Source: Temnothorax longispinosus
Taxonomy: Eukaryota > Arthropoda > Insecta > Hymenoptera > Formicidae
Assembly (NCBI RefSeq): GCF_030848805.1
Contig: NC_092367.1
Coordinates: 19,525,692 to 19,589,691, forward strand
Direction: 5' to 3'
DNA: 64,000 bases
Part shown: positions 59,754 through 64,000 of the stretch, piece by piece
Layout of the letters: each line of letters starts with the position of its first letter
Position numbering within the stretch: position 1 is the stretch's first letter
The notes under the pieces: model-generated
The model's input: only the letters and a program-made list of their open reading frames with translations
The model's database searches: none
What the model was told of the DNA's origin: nothing
Program-made: the position numbers and the translations under genes

Positions 59754-62700
59754 GTAAGTGAACCGAGGCCGCTTCGTACGTGCCGCATGCCGCGATCACG
59801 GCGCCATAACGTCCTCGTCTTGTGCGCGTCCCCGACGGTCCCCGTATCTTTCCAGGTTTTCAATGATAAAACGGCGGCGTTCAAAGGTATAAAACGCTCC
59901 TCGAACTCGCTTTGACCGCGTATCGCTTATCGTCGAGCTGAAAATAAAGCGGCCGCGTTTTAGAGAGCTCTCGTGGCTGTTGCGGCCTCCCCCGAGTATT
60001 TCCTTTTATTTCGGCTAACCGCCCGTCCCGACGGCGACGTCGCGTCGTCGCGTCGTGAAGTCGGCCGATCGATCCCGATCTCTCGCTCGATCGAGCCGAG
60101 GTTTCACGGCGTTCACGCGACTTCGAGTCAACGTGGTCAACATCAACAGGCCTACATTGCAGGCCGACAACTCCGAATGTTTTGGACGCCTGGGACGGAC
60201 GCCTGGGACGCGGCAAAACTCCGCAAAACCGGTCTTCGCCTTCGACTCGTTGTTTCCCCCGAAGAGATCGCGGTCAATATTTTTTTAGGTTTTTTTTCCA
60301 ACTCGTAGGGACGTAGGGTTATCTCGCATCTTTACGTCTAGGTTATTTCCTTCACTATCTTCTGTCGTATTATTTTTCCCGTCGCGCTCGGAGCACGGCG
60401 GCGTCGGAAATACACAGCTCGGTGTTTATACATAGCGGCCTCTCTTCGTGGAATTTCGTTTGCCGGCTCCGTTCCGCGAATTCACCGCCAGTGCCGGTGC
60501 CGAGTGTTGGCGGATTACTCAACCTCATGCACGCACGCGATCTCGTCCTTGAAACGTGCAGACTGCGTCCTGCCCGTGATCGCGTGCGTGACCGTTGCAA
60601 TTTTCCCTCGTTCTCTATTGAGAGAAGCATCACGAGGTTTTTTCTTTTTTTTAAACGCTTCCTCCTTCCCGGAGCGGATAAGATCGCAACAATCGCTGCC
60701 GGTGTGCACAATCGCGACGGAAAAACAATGGCGAGACCGCGCTGCAATTCTGGTCCTCGCATTCGTAGATATAGTTCTAAGATTAGATCTTACATACCAG
60801 ATTTTGAGCCTCTGTACGCTTATAAAATTGTAGGAATATATAAAAAGTATATATAACGTCTTAAAAAAATGTAGAAAGTTCAAGGGCCGATAAACATTGT
60901 TTTGAGACACACGAGCTTGAGTCTTTTTTGTAGTTCATAACGTCTTAAATTTTTGTCGAACAACAGCCCTGCAAGTGTCGCTGTAGCAGCTCCTAATTTT
61001 TCAAATTTGGTTTCATCCTAGTTTGTCGATTGCATATAAAAGTTGATATACCTACGTTAAACGCGAGAGAGCTTGTTCACGCTTGCGGGCATTTTCCAGC
61101 TCCACCGTTGAATCAGTTAATTTCAGTAATATTTAATGGCGGCGTCTCTAACGGCCTTTTCGTCTGGCGATATTCCAAAACGCTCGAGCACGTGAAATGC
61201 GCACTATAAACAGGGCGATATATTATGTATTGGAGTATACGTACGTCCGAGCGAGAGGCGTATACCGAGTTAGTTTTTAGTACACGCGTATACATAATGT
61301 CATATATACGGATACACGTCGTTGGCGACTGACTCATGGTGATAACAAAAAAAATTCAAGGCCGACAATTACAAGAGCCTTATAATGTGTCACACGTCTC
61401 CTCCACGCCTGCATTTAGCGCTTGCATTGTTCCTCGATCGCAAATATCGATTCGCGTAATCAGTTAGGCTTGATCAGACACAATTACGATAATTACGATA
61501 GAATCGCAGATAGAGCAATCGCGATGTTGTGAAGAAGCAGACTACGACAGCAGCACATCGAACTATTGATGCGGAAAGCGTATCTTACGCTTATTCATTA
61601 ACGATTAACGTTAATTATATTAACGCGCGTGCTCTCCGCGTTGCTAATCTACTTGCTAATCGATAAAGTCCATCCAATCGCTGCATCTCGCGGTATCGCA
61701 ATCAATCACGTTGCGTCGCACGCAGGACGGTTTGTCCTGTTATCTTTCATCCTTTTAACTTTCAAGAGTCCGCGATACGGAGACGGTTCAACGACGCAAA
61801 ACGCGCGGCTGAAGATGAAAATTTCGTTGAGCGGGTAGCGCGGAAAATAACGTGGAAGATCACGTGTTGGAGTATATTTAGAAGAAGGGAGCACGCGATA
61901 TAGGTGAATCACCCTACTTATCTTCTCGCTAATTATCGGTATCTCTTTAAGACTACGTGTAAAAAGCTGAACGGCTTAAAAACTCGCATAACAACGTCTA
62001 CGTTGCGCGCAACACCTTTTTTTTTGCCAACAGCATACTTCTGTCCAGACCGTATTATTTCTTTTAGCGAGTAATTTCTTTAATTAACCCCATGACGTAA
62101 TACTCACTGGAAATTTTTGTCCGATATATTTCTACGAAGACCCGTCATGACGACGGCGACGGTCGGGCGGTTGCTGCTTCCTTTTCTTTTTTTTCCTTTG
62201 CGGTCTCTCGATTTGCTTACTGTAGCTAGTGTAGCTGGTCACAATGGTAGTTTCTTACAATACCCAAGATCTTCCCTCGCCTTCCCTTATGGTCATATAG
62301 TTGTCGTCACACATTGAATTTCGCCGAACGCCCGCAAAAACTCGTTTTCCTAGCCGTTGGAGGACAAAGGATCGTTGCGTAAGAGACTATTGCGTCTCTC
62401 GAATAGTTTCTCCCTCATCCAAAAGTCGATGGCAGAACGAGCCAGTGCTATCGCATGCGTCATCATAAAAGTGCGTGTTGACGGAAGAATCCTAAAAGAA
62501 ATAATCCATGAAATTGCTACAAATGCGCATAATCCGCGTAAAATCCCGCGTTCTATTCTCGGTACCAATATTGCCTTTTCAATTTCCAGAAGAAATATAA
62601 TCTTATCAGAAAACCAATAGCATATATCGAAGAAAAATATTCCATTACTGGATACATTATCTTAAAAGCTAGCTCTTTTATTTCATATATATTCAATGAA

Positions 62701-64000
62701 TCATTTGACTAAAATACATCAAATATATAAATATATATACATAAATTTGTTTCACATATTTTATTCATACAATTATTTATTCTACATTTCAAATAAGTTC
62801 TTGTGAAATAAAGGAAATAATAAAAGTATTTTGCGGTAACTTGCAATGTTACGTTACATTTACATGTCGTCAATAGTTTTGCTCGCTGATGTTTGTTGCG
62901 TAACTTAATATCACTTCAATTTGCATTATTTACGCGCCTGTCATGCGTGACGATAAGCGTGCGATCGTTTGTGGTAGAAGTAAACCGGTATTTATGTATA
63001 CAAGGTGGCTAAAATTAGCAGACACGCCACGGATGATCTTGTTCGACTATATGTAACGTACAATGAAGCTTCAGCAGCGGCGTTGGACTGAAGAGATACA
63101 TCTGTCTTTTGCCGCGAGATATTCTTTTATCGCTGTAAACCAAAGAAAACGATTATGTAAGAAAATTTCCATAAATTAATGAAAGGTAAAATAAATTAGA
63201 ATCACGTGGTAGAAGTTATTTATCAATTAACAAAAAAATGTTATCAACTAGTCATAGAAATTCTATCGAGATAAATTTGATGTTTTATAAATCGAATTCC
63301 TTGCAGTGTAGATTTAATTATACATTTTGAATTGTTTTTATTATTATTTATTTACGAAATAAATTTGTCTTTCCGGAAATTTTATTTTAAATTTCATTAT
63401 TATGGATATTTCGCCTTTTGACATTTAAGGGATTAAAGCTTCTCTGATTTCTTCAAGATCTGGGTCGCGTCCTCGTTTTCTGTGTCTTGTTTTCGAAGAA
63501 GTTACGATCACAGTTCAGTAACAGAAAATTCATGTATGGTGCTCACGTATTCTTGCTTGTGAACTTGTCTTGAAAAGGTCAGATTACACAAGGTTACGAG
63601 TGAAAGAGAGAGACAGTCATCGGTTTTATGGGTGCCCTTGAGAGAGTGATTTTGTCATCTCCCTTGCCATACTAATTCCTTCAATTTATTTATAAGTACA
63701 TTAAATGTACTTATAAATTATATTGTATTATATTATACTTATAAATACTATATTATGCTTATAAATTATATATATATATAAATGTACTTATACAATTTAT
63801 TTATAAGTAGGTACATATTATAAGTACAATTTATATACTTTATAGAGTGTATGCTGTTTCAATTATAGTTTTTCTATTGACAACTATTATCACAAAAAGG
63901 TGAATAGAATATTAAACATCTACTTGCAAATTAATCGAGCATCAATACCGATTGATTGTCATTTATGGAATCGCACTATGAATATTTATCGATCTATTTT
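59754..64000 (+). other. Presumed first intron of tetraspanin 2
   Basis: GC-rich to about 60900, as expected near a promoter, then AT-rich. Open frames here (for instance 60422-60856 and 62357-62620) match nothing known. An AT-rich repeat block lies at 63680-63845. Confidence 0.5.
63680..63845. repeat. AT-rich block of ACTTATAA-type units with a small palindrome
   Basis: Degenerate copies of ACTTATAAAT/ATTTATAAGT alternate in both directions, with a 14-bp-arm palindrome at 63689-63717 and an (AT)n run near 63770. It may be a decayed tandem or foldback repeat. Confidence 0.6.

Noticed and set aside
62350..62620. Overlapping frames of 72 (minus) and 87 (plus) codons
   Set aside because: No family resemblance and no splice partners; they lie inside the presumed tetraspanin 2 intron.
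1..64000. CRISPR arrays, phage, bacterial operons or integrated virus genes
   Set aside because: No regularly spaced direct repeats, no intronless prokaryotic gene clusters and no viral protein motifs were seen on either strand.

Overview
This is eukaryotic nuclear DNA from an insect, most likely a hymenopteran and probably an ant. Every protein gene is split by short introns with GT/AG borders. Introns and spacers are AT-rich, while several promoter regions are GC- and CpG-rich. The gene set is insect-like: a seven-transmembrane odorant receptor, a group III (bee-venom-type) phospholipase A2 and single-copy housekeeping genes. No bacterial operons, CRISPR arrays or integrated viruses were seen. 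I assembled exons by hand from splice borders, reading phase and remembered family sequences. All thirteen protein genes hold an open frame, including the two cut by the window edges.

Layout. 1-1968 (+): mitochondrial 3-ketoacyl-CoA thiolase, missing only its first few codons. 2260-4916 (-): complete odorant receptor with a tRNA-Gly(UCC) inside intron 1. 6700-13422 (+): dihydropyrimidine dehydrogenase, 16 coding exons. 14018-17072 (-): secreted phospholipase A2. 19208-22021 (-): DEF8-like protein. 25614-28090 (-): PABIR/FAM122-like PP2A regulator. 30362-32544 (+): protein with an N-terminal C-C-H-H finger and a C-terminal coiled coil. 33389-35837 (+): LAMP1. 38243-39463 (+): ARFRP1 small GTPase. 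43123-48449 (+): AP-1 gamma adaptin. 51299-52621 (-): COP9 signalosome subunit 5. 54085-57080 (+): tetraspanin. 59694 to beyond the window (+): first coding exon of a second tetraspanin.

Mobile DNA consists of short non-coding foldback elements (MITE-like): 5997-6252, 10166-10268, 17234-17625 (containing a nearly perfect 200-bp hairpin), 31042-31166, 37820-37950 and perhaps 37983-38055. Two of them sit directly upstream of splice acceptors. Simple repeats (AT, AG, TG, CTG) are scattered, and the right end holds an ACTTATAA-rich AT block.

Functional context. DEF8, LAMP1, ARFRP1 and AP-1 gamma all act in trans-Golgi, endosome or lysosome traffic and lie within about 30 kb; LAMP1, ARFRP1 and AP-1 gamma are consecutive and co-oriented. 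Whether this is chance is open. I found no clearly new multi-gene system. The most unusual items are the hairpin element, the foldbacks next to splice acceptors, the finger/coiled-coil gene and the tRNA nested in the receptor intron.
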